Assembly (NCBI RefSeq): GCF_013294005.1
Contig: NZ_JABSNK010000004.1
Coordinates: forward strand, 62,001 to 126,000
Direction: 5' to 3'
Length of the DNA: 64,000 nt
From: Flavobacterium gelidicaeli
Lineage (GTDB): Bacteria > Bacteroidota > Bacteroidia > Flavobacteriales > Flavobacteriaceae
How positions within the stretch are numbered: the stretch's first letter is position 1; every line of letters starts with the position of its first letter. The notes beneath the pieces were generated by a model. It was not told the origin of the DNA. It saw nothing but the letters and a program-made list of their open reading frames with translations, and made no database searches. A program made the translations under genes and the position numbers. Below are positions 38,062 through 47,473 of the stretch, in pieces.

Positions 38062-38972
38062 TGAGAGTTTTAATTATTGGTTTAGGTTCGATAGCGGTTA
38101 AGCATATTAAAGCTTTAAAAATAATTGACTCAAGTACTGAGGTTTTTGCATTAAGATCTATAGAGTCATCACCAGAAACAAATGAAATCACCAATATTTA
38201 TAAGTTTTCTGAAATTCCTCAATATAATTTTGATTTTGTAATTATTTCAAATCCTACAGCACTTCATGCTGATACTATTGAAAATTTAATACCTTTTAAT
38301 ATTCCACTTTTTATTGAAAAACCTCTTTTTAATAAAATTGATAACGAAAAAATTATAAATGAAGTGTTTGCTGCAAACTTAAAGACTTATGTAGCATGTA
38401 ATTTACGTTTTTTGGATTGTTTAATTTTTACGTTAGATTTTATTAAAAATAAAAGAATTAATGAAGTAAATAGTTATTGTGGTTCCTTTCTACCTTATTG
38501 GAGGCCTAATGTTGATTTTAGGAAATCATATAGTGCTAATAAAGTAATGGGAGGTGGTGTTCATATCGATCTAATACATGAAATGGATTACCTATATTGG
38601 TTTTTTGGCATGCCTGAAAAAGTAAACGCTACCATGTCAAATAAATCTTCTTTAAATATTTCAGCTTATGATTATGCTAATTATACATTAGAATATCCCT
38701 CTTTTAATGTTAATCTTATATTGAATTATTATCGAGTTGATGCTAAAAGAAGTTTAGAAATTCTAACGAGTGAAGGGACTATATACGTTGACTTGTTAAA
38801 AAATAAAGTTTTATTTAATGATAAAGTAATATTTACATCTCAAAAAACTGTTTTAGATACTTATGAGGATCAGCTTAAGTATTTTATGAACACAGTTTTG
38901 AAAAATAAAAAAAATGTAAACTCAATTAATGAAGCCTTTGAAATACTTAAATTATGCTTACAGAAAGATTAA
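38061..38972 (+). CDS. ptmF: Gfo/Idh/MocA-family oxidoreductase (PtmF-like)
   Basis: 303-residue NAD(P)-dependent oxidoreductase: Rossmann domain from VLIIGLGSIAVKHIKALK, then the family EKP motif in PLFIEKPLF and a C-terminal substrate domain with GGGVHIDLIHEMDYLYW. In Campylobacter the ptmF gene is in the legionaminic acid cluster and is thought to help form the precursor amino sugar; the exact step is not settled. GTG start with one-base overlap of legF. Confidence 0.75.
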   Translation: MRVLIIGLGSIAVKHIKALKIIDSSTEVFALRSIESSPETNEITNIYKFSEIPQYNFDFVIISNPTALHADTIENLIPFNIPLFIEKPLFNKIDNEKIINEVFAANLKTYVACNLRFLDCLIFTLDFIKNKRINEVNSYCGSFLPYWRPNVDFRKSYSANKVMGGGVHIDLIHEMDYLYWFFGMPEKVNATMSNKSSLNISAYDYANYTLEYPSFNVNLILNYYRVDAKRSLEILTSEGTIYVDLLKNKVLFNDKVIFTSQKTVLDTYEDQLKYFMNTVLKNKKNVNSINEAFEILKLCLQKD

Positions 38973-39700
38973 AAGATAAAGTTATTATTGTCACCGGAGG
39001 TAATGGATTACTTGGCAAAGAAATCGTTAACAACTTAAAAGCTAATGGTGCTTTAGTTGTCAATGTTGACGTTAATATTGAGACTGATTGGAGTAAAGGG
39101 TATTATAAATGTGATATTACTGATTACGATGAGGTGAACAGACTTGTAAAAGAAGTTGAAGAAAAATACCTAAGAATAGATGGGCTTGTGAACAACGCTT
39201 ACCCTAGAACAGATGACTGGGCTAATAAATTTGAAGATATTTCATATGAGTCATGGCAAAAAAATGTAGACATGCAAATGAATGCTGTTTTTTTAATTTG
39301 TCAAAAAGTTTTAAAAGTTATGAAAAATCAAAATAGTGGGTCTATAGTTAATATTGCATCCATATATGGAGTAGTAGGAAACGATTTTACCATTTACGAA
39401 GGTTATGGTGGTACTTCTCCAGCTGCATATTCAGCTATAAAAGGGGGTGTGATTAATTTTTCCAGATATTTAGCTTCTTATTTTGGTCAGCACAATATTA
39501 GAGTAAATTGCGTGTCTCCAGGAGGAATTAAAGATAATCAACATGAATCTTTTGTAGAAAGATATGAACAAAAATCTCCATTGAAAAGGATGGGTAAACC
39601 AGAAGAAATAGCTCCAGCTGTTACTTTTCTTTTATCGGATGAAGCATCCTTTATAACAGGTCATAATTTGATGGTAGATGGAGGATGGACTGCAATCTAA
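38954..39700 (+). CDS. ptmA: short-chain dehydrogenase (PtmA-like)
   Basis: Classical SDR of 248 residues. It has the dinucleotide motif VTGGNGLLGKEIV, the catalytic Ser in IVNIASIYGVVG and the YxxxK pair in PAAYSAIKGGVINFSRYLA. The conserved tail ITGHNLMVDGGWTAI is intact. It overlaps ptmF by 19 bases and closes the legionaminic acid run. Campylobacter ptmA is the matching gene; the reaction remains tentative. Confidence 0.78.
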   Translation: MLTERLKDKVIIVTGGNGLLGKEIVNNLKANGALVVNVDVNIETDWSKGYYKCDITDYDEVNRLVKEVEEKYLRIDGLVNNAYPRTDDWANKFEDISYESWQKNVDMQMNAVFLICQKVLKVMKNQNSGSIVNIASIYGVVGNDFTIYEGYGGTSPAAYSAIKGGVINFSRYLASYFGQHNIRVNCVSPGGIKDNQHESFVERYEQKSPLKRMGKPEEIAPAVTFLLSDEASFITGHNLMVDGGWTAI

Positions 39701-39954
39701 TTTAGATTTAGATGCGCATTTATGAAATAATTATAAAGACTGACTTGAGAGTTAGATATTATCTAATTTAGGTTACTTTTAATAACTATTCTCTTCTGTA
39801 ATATCTTACTGGTCAAATACCCCGGACGAATTATGTTATTTTTACAATTTACGGGTCAATTCATCAATTAGATGCCCTATTATGTATAAAATTCATGTTT
39901 ACAACAGCCTATCAGAAATAATTTAAATGTATTAGTCTTTAATATATAGTTAAA

Positions 39955-41385
39955 ATGAGTATTAAGAATGCAACTATAAGTAATGTGAAATGGTCTTTTA
40001 TTGAGTCCATTTCTTTAAAATTAGTGAGCTTTGTATTGGGTATAGTTTTAGCTAGGTTGTTAGAGCCTAGTGCTTTTGGGATCCTGGCAGTGGTTAATGT
40101 TTTCTATCTGTTGACAACTCTTTTTATTGACGCAGGCTTAAAAGAAGCTTTAATTCAAAAGAATGATGTAACAGATTTAGATTATTCATCGGTATTTTGG
40201 TTGAACATAGGTAAGTCCTCATTGATTTACTTAATACTTTTTGTTGCGGCACCATTTATTCAAAGTATTTATGGTTTTGAAAATTTAGCGTTTTATATAC
40301 GTCTACAATCATTAACGTTGATTATAGAAGCTTTCGGTTTGATTCAAATTGTAAAAGCAACTAAAGATTTAAAACTAAAAAAAATTACTACAGCAAGAAT
40401 ACCAGCGTCATTAATTAGCTTGTTAGTAGGTATATCCATGGCGTATTTTGGTTATGGAATTGTTTCCTTGATCGTACAACAATTGGTGAATGTTTTCATT
40501 TATTCTTTGATGTTAATAATTAACATTAAGTTTAAGCCACAATTTGTTTTTGATTTAAAAGTCGTTTTACCTTTGTATAAATTTGGTGTTCGATTATTGG
40601 GAGTGAATTTATTGTCTCGTTTCTATGTACAATCGTTAAATTTAATTTACGCAAAAGTATTTTCGCCAGCTATTCTTGGTTTATATACTAAAACCAATAG
40701 TTTGCAAAATACTCCTATAGAAATAATTACAAGTCCATTTTTAAAAGGTCTTTATCCTACTTTAGTCTCATTACAAAATAATGTAGTCTTATTAAAACGA
40801 ATTGTTCTCCCTAATATAAAAGTAGTTACTTTCCTAATTCTAGTTGTTAATGGAGTATTTTATTTTCAAGCACATGAGATTATAAAACTATTATTAGGTG
40901 ATAAATGGTTAAAAATGGAGGTCTTTCTAAAAATAGTTGCTGTTGGAAGTCTTCTTATACCCATGAATGGCCAATGTCAAAGCATCTTTAAAGTTAAGAA
41001 TAAGGTGAATTTATTTCTTAAAATTGAATTAATATCTAAAGCTTTAGGTTTAATTATTATTTTCTCTTGTATTTCATTGTATGATTTAGCTACAATATTA
41101 AGAATTCTAGTCTTAATAACTTTTTTAACATCATTGATCAATTTTTATTTTACTAGTTTGATACTTAAATTCTCTTTTTTATTAGAGTTGAGATCACTTA
41201 TATTTTTGTTTTTAACTCATATATTAGTTGGCATAGGAATTAAAATTTTACTAGATTATGTGTTTCCCGATTTGTCAGCTTTGTTTTCATTTTTATATTT
41301 TGGCTTTTTTTATACAATTACAACTACTGGCCTTTTTTATGTATTTAATAAAAAAGAATTAAAATTAATTTTAAAAAAAGTTTAA
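39955..41385 (+). CDS. Wzx-like polysaccharide flippase
   Basis: 476-residue MOP-superfamily membrane protein with about 12-14 helices, beginning IKNATISNVKWSFIESISLK and LGIVLARLLEPSAFG, the polysaccharide_synt family pattern. It would flip the undecaprenyl-linked repeat unit across the inner membrane. A 254-base spacer without recognisable gene or strong promoter separates it from ptmA. Genes from here on are noticeably AT-richer. Confidence 0.85.
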   Translation: MSIKNATISNVKWSFIESISLKLVSFVLGIVLARLLEPSAFGILAVVNVFYLLTTLFIDAGLKEALIQKNDVTDLDYSSVFWLNIGKSSLIYLILFVAAPFIQSIYGFENLAFYIRLQSLTLIIEAFGLIQIVKATKDLKLKKITTARIPASLISLLVGISMAYFGYGIVSLIVQQLVNVFIYSLMLIINIKFKPQFVFDLKVVLPLYKFGVRLLGVNLLSRFYVQSLNLIYAKVFSPAILGLYTKTNSLQNTPIEIITSPFLKGLYPTLVSLQNNVVLLKRIVLPNIKVVTFLILVVNGVFYFQAHEIIKLLLGDKWLKMEVFLKIVAVGSLLIPMNGQCQSIFKVKNKVNLFLKIELISKALGLIIIFSCISLYDLATILRILVLITFLTSLINFYFTSLILKFSFLLELRSLIFLFLTHILVGIGIKILLDYVFPDLSALFSFLYFGFFYTITTTGLFYVFNKKELKLILKKV

Positions 41386-41404
41386 TTTACTTAATCAATT
41401 ATTT

Positions 41405-42781
41405 ATGAATATTTTACTTCCAATTGAGACAATTAATAGAGAAATCGATTTTAAGATTGTGTTAGCTGGGCTTTTAGCTGATTCTAATAATACAATATAT
41501 TTAGGGCAACATGACTTTTTAATGAAAATTTTACCAAAATTTAAAAATGGAGGCATTTACGTTGGGAAAAATATCTTTAATAAAAGGGCAGATATTGAAA
41601 AGGGAGAGAAGTACCATTTATTAAAAAAATTTGGGTTTGACATAGTATATTTACATGAGGAAGGTGGGGTTTTTGCGGGAGATAAAAATAATTGGATCAC
41701 GGTTTTGAAATCACAGTATAATATTGATTATTTTGATGAAAATGACGCTGTATGTGTTTGGGGTGATTTTCAAAATAAAGTCGATACCGATAGAAATATA
41801 AAAGGGAAGGTTCCTGTAATTACAACTGGGCATCCTAGATTTGATTTGTGTAAAGAAAAATGGCATTTTATCCAAGATAGTAAAATTGAAAATATTAAGT
41901 CAATGTATGGAGATTTTGTTTTAATAAATGGAAATTATGGATTGGCTAATCATGGTTTAGGTATAGATTATGTATTCTCTGATAAAGGAAATTATAATGT
42001 AGTTAATGAAGTCGAAAGACTAAAAAGAGTAGATTTTTTTTCGTACTCGTCTAAGCAATTATTATCTATGATTCAGTTAACACATTACCTAGCAATAAAG
42101 TTTCCTGACTTAAATTTTATTTATAGACCACACCCTTCAGAAAATCACAGTTATTATAAAACTGTTTTCTCAGGAGTGAAAAATATCATTGTTTCACACG
42201 ATGGCCCCATCTTACCATGGATATTAGCATCACAGGCAATAATTCATGATGGGTGTACAACTGCTATTGAAGCTGCACTTTCTGGAGTGCCTGTAATTAA
42301 TTATAAGCCGGAGTCTAATTTAGAAACAGATATATGGTTACCTAATCAAATGGGAGTAAAAGCAGCATCAATTGACCAAGTAGTTGAACACGTTCATAAT
42401 GCTATTAATGGTAAAATAAATGTTCCATTTGAGTCAAATCCTAATCAAAACGCGATATCTGAAATTTTGTACAATTTTAAAGGCGATAGTTTTGAAGCTC
42501 TTTTAAATGTCATAGATACAAAAATCAGTGGTAAAAAAGAGACTCCTCACGCTACTATAAATAGTACTGCCGTATCTATAACTTATTATAAAAGTATTTT
42601 AAAGAGTATTGTTTATCCAATTTTAAAGCCGAAAAAAGCAAAAGAATTGCAGTATCATGCAACTAAGTTTTACGGAATAGATGAAAAAGAATTTAATGAT
42701 AAGATTAAAAAAATAGCCAATATTTTAGATAAAAATATTAGTGTAAAATATCATAATTCTAAACTAATAGAAATTAATTAA
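41405..42781 (+). CDS. surface carbohydrate biosynthesis protein, GT-B-like
   Basis: 458-residue protein resembling the surface carbohydrate biosynthesis family. It has YRPHPSENHSYYK, then a nucleotide-binding-like block IIHDGCTTAIEAALSGVPVI near residue 280, the feature shared with GT-B glycosyltransferases and sialyl/capsule enzymes. The acceptor and donor are unknown. Place directly after the flippase and the CMP-legionaminic acid genes makes it a candidate for the nonulosonic acid transferase. That is inference. Confidence 0.6.
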   Translation: MNILLPIETINREIDFKIVLAGLLADSNNTIYLGQHDFLMKILPKFKNGGIYVGKNIFNKRADIEKGEKYHLLKKFGFDIVYLHEEGGVFAGDKNNWITVLKSQYNIDYFDENDAVCVWGDFQNKVDTDRNIKGKVPVITTGHPRFDLCKEKWHFIQDSKIENIKSMYGDFVLINGNYGLANHGLGIDYVFSDKGNYNVVNEVERLKRVDFFSYSSKQLLSMIQLTHYLAIKFPDLNFIYRPHPSENHSYYKTVFSGVKNIIVSHDGPILPWILASQAIIHDGCTTAIEAALSGVPVINYKPESNLETDIWLPNQMGVKAASIDQVVEHVHNAINGKINVPFESNPNQNAISEILYNFKGDSFEALLNVIDTKISGKKETPHATINSTAVSITYYKSILKSIVYPILKPKKAKELQYHATKFYGIDEKEFNDKIKKIANILDKNISVKYHNSKLIEIN

Positions 42782-43689
42782 TGAATAGTAGTACTAGGTT
42801 GGTTTCGGTAATAATACCAACATACAAAAGATCCGAATATTTAATTAGGGCAATTGATTCAGTGTTGGCACAAACGTACCCCAACATTGAAATAATTGTC
42901 GTTGATGATAATGACGGAGATAACGAGGATCGAAGACAAACTAAAATAAATCTAAATAAATATATTTTAAATTCTAGTATTATTTATGTTGAACATGAAT
43001 GTAATAAAGGTATTTCTGCAGCTAGAAATACAGGTATTAAATCAGCAAAAGGTGACTTCATTAGCTTTTTAGATGATGATGATGAATTTTTACCTAATAA
43101 AACTGATCTTCAACTAAATTGTTTTGATAAAAGCAATGAAAATTTAGGATTAGTTTATGGTAGTTTTATCCGCTCTGAAAATGGAAAAACTACAAACATT
43201 ATGCCTAAATATAGGGGAGATTTGCAATCGATTCTTGGATTGAACCATATTGGTTCTCCATCGATGATTATGTGTAGAAAAGAGGTGTTTGAAAATATAG
43301 GTGGATTTGATGAAACTTTCCGTTCTCGTGAAGATATTGAATTTTATTATCGGTTGGCTAAATTGTATCAAATAGACTATGTTGAAGATTTAATAATGAG
43401 ATATAATATCCATAATATTACATTAAGTAAAATTCATACTGATAAACTATTTTATATGGTCCAATTTATTAGTAAATATCAAGCAGAGTTAATATTCCCT
43501 CGGAGGCGATGGAGTGAGATTCAAGAACGTCTGGGGGAATTAAATGCCATAAACGGTAATAAGAAAGCAGCATTTTATGCATTTATTACTTCTTACCGCT
43601 ACTATCCAAAAAGATTTTCCACATTAGTAAAAATTGTATTATTAGGGTTTGGAACCCGTTTTTACAGGAAAATAAGAAAAATTACGTAA
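42781..43689 (+). CDS. family 2 glycosyltransferase
   Basis: 302-residue inverting GT-A enzyme. It starts VSVIIPTYKRSEYLIRAIDS and has IIVVDDNDGD, then FISFLDDDDEF as the DXD metal-binding motif and SREDIEFYYRLAKLYQIDYV later. It overlaps the preceding stop by one base. Sugar specificity cannot be predicted. Confidence 0.88.
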   Translation: MNSSTRLVSVIIPTYKRSEYLIRAIDSVLAQTYPNIEIIVVDDNDGDNEDRRQTKINLNKYILNSSIIYVEHECNKGISAARNTGIKSAKGDFISFLDDDDEFLPNKTDLQLNCFDKSNENLGLVYGSFIRSENGKTTNIMPKYRGDLQSILGLNHIGSPSMIMCRKEVFENIGGFDETFRSREDIEFYYRLAKLYQIDYVEDLIMRYNIHNITLSKIHTDKLFYMVQFISKYQAELIFPRRRWSEIQERLGELNAINGNKKAAFYAFITSYRYYPKRFSTLVKIVLLGFGTRFYRKIRKIT

Positions 43690-43707
43690 AAAATATAAGA
43701 ATTAAAT

Positions 43708-44838
43708 ATGAAAATTTTATTTTTTGGCTTACCTATTGTTAGTGGTAACTATACTCATTTTTGTTATTTAAGAGAAGGTATTAAAAATGCGCAATTTACC
43801 ATGATGACGCTAGGGGAAATAAATACAAATATTCATTATGATCCTGATTTTATTCAACTAGGGAAGGGTATGGATAGGAATAAACAGCAAAAAGAATTAG
43901 TAACGCTATTATTAGCGTACATTGAAGAAAATAAAATTGATATCGTCATACCTATGAATTCACCTTTGGTGGTATCTGCGATTCCTTTTATGCCTGAATC
44001 TGTTCAGGTAATTCAAATAGTGAACAGTAATACAGAACGGGTATACCAATATATATTAAGTCATTTCAATTATGTTAGTAAATTTATTTGTATTTCTCCA
44101 CAGCAAAAAAAGGCAGTTTTATCCAAAAGTAATTTAATAGTCTCACGATTAGAAATAGTACCACATGGAGTTGTACTTAATGAAATAATTTCTGAAGAAT
44201 CTAATAGCAAAACTTTAGTTATCGGTTATTTAGGAAGACTAAATGAAGGTCAAAAAAAAATATCAGTTATATTAGAAGTTCTAAAGAGAATAGAATTTCC
44301 ATTTCATTTTGAACTTATTGGCGATGGAGTTGACGGTGATGCCTTTATAGAGGCATTAAAAAAAAATAAAATATCCTTTACTAATTTTGGAGCATTACCT
44401 AACGCAGAAATAAATAATCTAGTTCTTAAGTGGGATATTATGATTTTTCCTTCTGTTGTTGAAGGTTTTGGTTTGACGCTCATTGAAACAATGAATTGTG
44501 GAGTAGTTCCTATTGCTAATTTACTGCCAGGTATTACGGATTATATAATAACTAATGATCATGATGGATTTATAGTTAAAGAGAATAATATTAACTCTTA
44601 TTTAAAGATTTTGAATAATCTATACAATAACCCTAAAAGATTAATGGAGCTAAAACACAATGCAAGAGATACAGTTATAACCAGATTTAATTTAACTGAA
44701 ATTTGTTATAGATACCAGCAAATATTTAATGATGTTTTATTATTTAAAAAACCTGTAGCACTTCCATTTAAAGATTGGCATATATACAAGGAATACAAAC
44801 CGAGCTTGTTAAATAGGTTTGTTAATAAATTAAAATAA
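43708..44838 (+). CDS. family 4 glycosyltransferase
   Basis: 376-residue retaining GT-B enzyme. The N-terminal half is divergent; the C-terminal half has VIGYLGRLNEGQKKISVILE and the EX7E-type block PSVVEGFGLTLIETMNCGVV. Probably cytoplasmic and membrane-associated, adding one sugar to the lipid-linked repeat unit. Confidence 0.85.
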   Translation: MKILFFGLPIVSGNYTHFCYLREGIKNAQFTMMTLGEINTNIHYDPDFIQLGKGMDRNKQQKELVTLLLAYIEENKIDIVIPMNSPLVVSAIPFMPESVQVIQIVNSNTERVYQYILSHFNYVSKFICISPQQKKAVLSKSNLIVSRLEIVPHGVVLNEIISEESNSKTLVIGYLGRLNEGQKKISVILEVLKRIEFPFHFELIGDGVDGDAFIEALKKNKISFTNFGALPNAEINNLVLKWDIMIFPSVVEGFGLTLIETMNCGVVPIANLLPGITDYIITNDHDGFIVKENNINSYLKILNNLYNNPKRLMELKHNARDTVITRFNLTEICYRYQQIFNDVLLFKKPVALPFKDWHIYKEYKPSLLNRFVNKLK

Positions 44839-44883
44839 AACAATTTCTTTAATGAAATCTTTAAAATAAAACATTACAATTTT

Positions 44884-45240
44884 ATGAATATTTGGATATT
44901 AAAATATGGGAATAAAGATTTTATTCCTTCATTTGTTGATAATTCATTATCAATAATAAATGAAATAAATCAGCTCAAACATTATAATGTTTTTGAGAAG
45001 AAAATTGAGGATTTTCATTTTATCTCTTTTGCTACCACATTCATAAAATCACAGAAGCAATATCTTTTAGAAGATAAAGAATTGATTAAAGGTTATTCGG
45101 GATTAGTGATTGGCAAAGAAACAACGGATGTTGATTTAAGAAATGTTAAGAATATCGATTCTCAATCTCCAGAGAAATACAAAGGACAATATAATCAAAT
45201 TGCTACAATGGTTAAATTTTTAGAAAATAGAAATAAATGA
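44884..45240 (+). CDS. unrecognised 118-residue protein
   Basis: No confident family. It begins MNIWILKYGNKDFIPSFVDN, is soluble-looking, and contains KGYSGLVIGKETTDVDLRNV and KGQYNQIATM. The latter faintly recalls the N-terminal domain of asparagine synthetase-like proteins found in polysaccharide loci, so it could be a truncated remnant or stand-alone domain. The ORF is intact and its last four bases overlap the next gene start (ATGA), which argues that it is translated. Confidence 0.55.
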   Translation: MNIWILKYGNKDFIPSFVDNSLSIINEINQLKHYNVFEKKIEDFHFISFATTFIKSQKQYLLEDKELIKGYSGLVIGKETTDVDLRNVKNIDSQSPEKYKGQYNQIATMVKFLENRNK

Positions 45241-46331
45241 TAGTTTTTTTCCTTCCTGATCTAAGGGCTGGTGGTGCTGAACGAGTAATGCTTAACCTAT
45301 TATTGCGATATCATTACGATTTTCCAGAAGTAAAAGTAAGCTTGCTATTGTTTAAAAAAGAAGGCCCTTTATTGGGAGAAGTTCCGCAAACAATACCAAT
45401 TTATGAATTGAACACTACTGGTGCTTCAAAATCAGTTATTTCGTTTGTTTCTTTTTGTAACAAGTTAAAGCCTAATATTGTTTTTAGCAGCTTAGGGGCA
45501 AGTTTAACCACTAGTTTAGCCAAACCATTTATTCCTAATGATACCGTAATTATCAATCGTATAGGAAATACGATAGGTGCTGAAAAACTTTTATTTAAAA
45601 ATAGTATAAAACGATTCTTGTACATTTTTGCAAATAAGATTATAGCAAAAATGTCTGATCATGTTATCTTTCAGTGTAATTATATGGCTGCGGATTATTG
45701 CAAAGAAACTAAAGTAACTCCAAAGCATTTTTCGATAATTTACAATCCCGTAAAAATTGATCATGTTATTGACTTAGCTTCAAAAGAAATAGCTCATCGG
45801 TACACTTTTGTTGCTGTAGGGCGATTAAATCCTCAAAAAGATTATAAAACATTAATTCAAGCTGCTGCAATTTTGAAACAAAGAAAATATGAATTTTCAG
45901 TAGCTATTTTGGGAGACGGTAATTTAAAAGCTGATTTACAGCATCAAATTGAAAAAGCAAATTTACAGAATGAAGTTTTTTTATTAGGACATCAAGCAAA
46001 TCCGTACCCGTATATAAAAACAGCTAGCTATCTGGTTTCTTCTTCACTTTATGAAGGGTTTTCTAATGTTATCATTGAATCTTTATGCTTAGGAACTCCG
46101 GTAGTCGCTACTAATTGTCCAGGTGGGAATGCAGAGGTTATTAATGACGGGAATAACGGCTGGTTATGTGATATAAAAGATAGCGAAGCTTTGGCTAATA
46201 CTATGTTGAACGCAATGCAAAATGAGGTTAAGGATTCTAAAAAAGATATTATGCAAAAAAGCAGACTCATTTTTTCAGATGATTTGATATTTGCACAGTA
46301 TGAAATAGTTATTAAGAAATATTTAGTTTAG
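45237..46331 (+). CDS. family 4 glycosyltransferase
   Basis: 364-residue GT-B protein. The N-terminal motif FFLPDLRAGGAERVMLNLLL and the C-terminal FVAVGRLNPQKDYKTLI and SSSLYEGFSNVIIESLCLG (EX7E) are textbook GT4. Overlaps the small upstream ORF by four bases. Confidence 0.9.
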   Translation: MIVFFLPDLRAGGAERVMLNLLLRYHYDFPEVKVSLLLFKKEGPLLGEVPQTIPIYELNTTGASKSVISFVSFCNKLKPNIVFSSLGASLTTSLAKPFIPNDTVIINRIGNTIGAEKLLFKNSIKRFLYIFANKIIAKMSDHVIFQCNYMAADYCKETKVTPKHFSIIYNPVKIDHVIDLASKEIAHRYTFVAVGRLNPQKDYKTLIQAAAILKQRKYEFSVAILGDGNLKADLQHQIEKANLQNEVFLLGHQANPYPYIKTASYLVSSSLYEGFSNVIIESLCLGTPVVATNCPGGNAEVINDGNNGWLCDIKDSEALANTMLNAMQNEVKDSKKDIMQKSRLIFSDDLIFAQYEIVIKKYLV

Positions 46332-46347
46332 GTAATAATAATAGTTT

Positions 46348-47409
46348 ATGAAAGTACTTTATTTTACTAAATATTCACAGCAAGGAGCGAGCAGCCGATT
46401 GCGAAGTTTTCAATATTTTCCTTATCTGGAAAAATCGGGTTTATTAGTTACAGTAAAACCGTTTTTTGATGATGCTTATTTGAAGTCGCTGTATTTGGGA
46501 AAAAAAAATAAAGCGGCCATTATAAAAGCTTATTTTAAAAGGCTTATTAATTTAGGAACCGTATTTAGATATGATGTGGTGGTAATAGAAAAAGAATTAT
46601 TTCCTTATTTTTTTAGTTGGTTTGAAAGATTGCTGGCATTTTTAGGCGTTAGCTATATTGTAGATTATGACGATGCTATTTTTCATAATTATGATTTGAG
46701 TACAAACAAGTGGATTTGTTTTTTTCTAAAAAATAAAATCAATACGGTGATGCGTTGTAGCAATTGTGTAATTGCGGGGAATAGCTACTTAGCTCATAGA
46801 GCAAAAATAGCAGGTGCAAAAAAAATCGAAATTATTCCAACCGTTATTGATTTAGACCGCTATCAAGTTAAAAATGAATACGCAACGCAACAAGTAACGA
46901 TTGGCTGGATAGGCTCCCCTTCAACGTTTAAATATGTAAAACAAATTGCGCCTGTTTTAAAGCAATTAGTAGCGCGCTACAACGTAAAAATTAATATTGT
47001 AGGTGCTAAAGAGGATCTTGGTTTTGGTGATAACATGCACTATATTTCTTGGACAGAGGATTCAGAAGTGGAATCTATTTTAGACTTCGATATTGGTATC
47101 ATGCCATTAGAAGATACTCCTTGGGAATTGGGTAAATGCTCATATAAATTAATTCAATATATGGCTTGTGGGGTTCCTGTTGTAGCTTCGGCAGTTGGAA
47201 TGAATAAAGAGGTAGTACAAGAGGGAGAACAAGGTTTTTTAGTGACTAGTGAAAAGGATTGGTTTACGGCATTAGAAAAATTAATATGCAATACTTCCTT
47301 ACGTGAAGCATTAGGAATAAAAGGTAGAGCGAAAGTGGCAAAAGAGTACTGTTTGCAACAAACACAGGGGAAATTAACATCTTTACTTAAAAATAGTAGT
47401 CAAGCATAA
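46348..47409 (+). CDS. glycosyltransferase of GT-B fold
   Basis: 353 residues beginning VLYFTKYSQQGASSRLRSFQ. YIVDYDDAIFHNYD and IGWIGSPSTFKYVKQIAPVL follow, with IQYMACGVPVVASAVGMNKE at the C-terminal donor site. Related to GT4/GT1 enzymes of capsule loci. Sugar unknown. Confidence 0.82.
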   Translation: MKVLYFTKYSQQGASSRLRSFQYFPYLEKSGLLVTVKPFFDDAYLKSLYLGKKNKAAIIKAYFKRLINLGTVFRYDVVVIEKELFPYFFSWFERLLAFLGVSYIVDYDDAIFHNYDLSTNKWICFFLKNKINTVMRCSNCVIAGNSYLAHRAKIAGAKKIEIIPTVIDLDRYQVKNEYATQQVTIGWIGSPSTFKYVKQIAPVLKQLVARYNVKINIVGAKEDLGFGDNMHYISWTEDSEVESILDFDIGIMPLEDTPWELGKCSYKLIQYMACGVPVVASAVGMNKEVVQEGEQGFLVTSEKDWFTALEKLICNTSLREALGIKGRAKVAKEYCLQQTQGKLTSLLKNSSQA

Positions 47410-47473
47410 AGAAATTTAATAGTTTTTTGACAACGAGTACAACAATAATTACGCAATTATTTAATTATATATA

